Below are positions 14,510 through 15,219 of a DNA stretch of 15,219 nucleotides, in pieces. The position numbers and the translations under genes were made by a program. The stretch is from an uncultured Clostridia bacterium (GTDB lineage Bacteria > Bacillota > Clostridia > Oscillospirales > Ruminococcaceae), in NCBI GenBank assembly GCA_937891895.1, contig CALATN010000120.1, positions 1 to 15,219 on the forward strand, given 5' to 3'. Within the stretch, counting starts at the first letter, position 1; every line of letters starts with the position of its first letter. The notes under the pieces were generated by a model. That model worked only from the letters and a program-made list of their open reading frames with translations, did not search any database and was not told the DNA's origin.

Positions 14510-15219
14510 TTATTTCTTTGTAACCTTAGTGCCTTCACGGGTTTCAGTGATAACATAACCCATCTCAGCAATCTTATCACGGATTTCGTCAGCAAGCGCA
14601 AAGTTCTTAGCCTTTCTTGCTTCCTTACGCTCCTCGATAAGCTTTGTGATTTCCTCAGGAATGTCATCATTTGCGGAAGAATTGCTTTCAGCAAGCTTCT
14701 TTGCCGCATCAACAAGACCGATAGAAAGCACCTTGTCAAAGTCCTCGATAAGAGCAAGCTTTGTTGCGTTTGTTGTGTCAGCCTTAAGTACATCGTAAAC
14801 CGCTGTTACAGCAAGAGCGGTGTTAAGGTCGTTGTCCATAGCCTCTGTAAAACCAGCCTTTAAGCTGTCGAATGCAGCCTTATCAACAGCGCTGTTATCG
14901 AAAAGTGCTGCAACCTTTGCAGCAAGTTTGTTGTACGCAACAGCTGCATTGTCGAGGTTTTCATAGCTGAAAACAAGTGACTTGCGGTAGTGGGACTGGA
15001 GGCAGAAGAAACGGTAAACAAGCGGATTGTAGCCCTTTTCTTCAAGAAGGGAAACTGTCAGGAACTCGCCCTTGGACTTGCTCATCTTGCCGCCCTCGGT
15101 GTTCAGATGATGGACATGGAACCAGTAGTTGCACCACTTGTGTCCCAAGTAGCTCTCGGACTGGGCAATTTCATTGGTATGGTGGGGGAAGGCATTGTCG
15201 ATGCCGCCGGCGTGGATAT
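14510..15219 (-). CDS. cysS: Cysteinyl-tRNA synthetase, C-terminal part (5' end outside window)
   Basis: CysRS charges tRNA-Cys. The fragment reads IHAGGIDNAFPHHTNEIAQ near the start, which is the CysRS zinc-site segment (the HHxNE motif supplies a His and the Glu), followed by KWCNYWFHVHHLNTEGGKMSKSKGEF. The KMSKS loop is at about 15078-15092 on the + coordinates. The rest is the alpha-helical anticodon-binding/DALR-type region, with YRFFCLQSHYRK, YENLDNA and AMDNDLNTALAV, and a short Lys-rich C-terminus. The frame is open to 15219, giving about 235 residues, roughly half of a typical enzyme. TTG at 15146-15148 is an internal Leu, not a start. It has the same orientation as hflX. Confidence 0.95.
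   Translation of the reverse strand, partial: IHAGGIDNAFPHHTNEIAQSESYLGHKWCNYWFHVHHLNTEGGKMSKSKGEFLTVSLLEEKGYNPLVYRFFCLQSHYRKSLVFSYENLDNAAVAYNKLAAKVAALFDNSAVDKAAFDSLKAGFTEAMDNDLNTALAVTAVYDVLKADTTNATKLALIEDFDKVLSIGLVDAAKKLAESNSSANDDIPEEITKLIEERKEARKAKNFALADEIRDKIAEMGYVITETREGTKVTKK

Noticed and set aside
14229..14793. Two - strand frames of 92 and 184 codons over the hairpin cluster and the cysS end
   Set aside because: Their translations mostly follow the palindromes and the shadow of cysS. There is no credible start site. Such frames are typical false calls on GC-rich repeats.
1..15219. CRISPR array, tRNA/rRNA gene, insertion sequence or phage module
   Set aside because: No evenly spaced direct repeats, no cloverleaf-like sequence with a CCA end, no transposase or integrase motif and no target-site duplication were seen. 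The repeats at 6559-6663 are coding, and those at 14286-14495 are inverted and not spaced direct repeats.

Overview
This window looks like chromosomal DNA of a Gram-positive clostridium, probably an Oscillospiraceae/Ruminococcus-type gut bacterium. That placement is an inference from the strong AAAGGAG-type ribosome binding sites, the infB-rbfA-nrnA-truB-ribF gene order, the protein sequences and the moderate GC content. No tRNA, rRNA, CRISPR array, transposase or phage gene was found. Almost all of the DNA is coding.

Region 1 (1-5496, + strand) is the distal part of a translation/RNA-maturation operon: the C-terminal part of infB, then rbfA, nrnA, truB, ribF and gltX. Genes are tightly packed, with a 13-bp nrnA/truB overlap and a 5-nt ribF-gltX gap. 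The infB fragment carries an in-frame TAA at 26-28 where homologues have Glu. This is either a sequence error near a contig end or a real nonsense mutation.

Region 2 (5497-10392, + strand) is a four-gene cassette: a GldA-type ABC ATPase, a six-helix ABC-2 permease, a GldG-family membrane-anchored extracytoplasmic protein, and a DUF4340 protein. Together they look like one envelope-located ABC complex of unknown substrate. The ATPase carries an extra acidic heptad-repeat tail. The DUF4340 protein seems to contain three tandem copies of its core module. A palindrome overlaps the best -10 box upstream.

Region 3 (10393-12968, + strand) has two single-gene units. The first is a 92-aa conserved-looking protein of unknown function, with a clear promoter (17-bp spacer) and a strong terminator. 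The second is a 640-aa cytosolic diguanylate cyclase whose N-terminal half is a LacI/periplasmic-binding-type sensor without a DNA-binding domain. Its catalytic motif is GGDEY and its inhibitory RxxD site is missing. It ends in a perfect hairpin that also serves the converging hflX.

Region 4 (12976-15219, - strand) holds the ribosome-associated GTPase hflX and the C-terminal part of cysS. The 286 bp between them has no credible gene but is packed with seven short hairpins in about 210 bp, probably a composite palindromic intergenic repeat.

The most promising leads are the uncharacterised Gld-like/DUF4340 ABC cassette, the sugar-sensor-like soluble diguanylate cyclase, and the multi-hairpin element.
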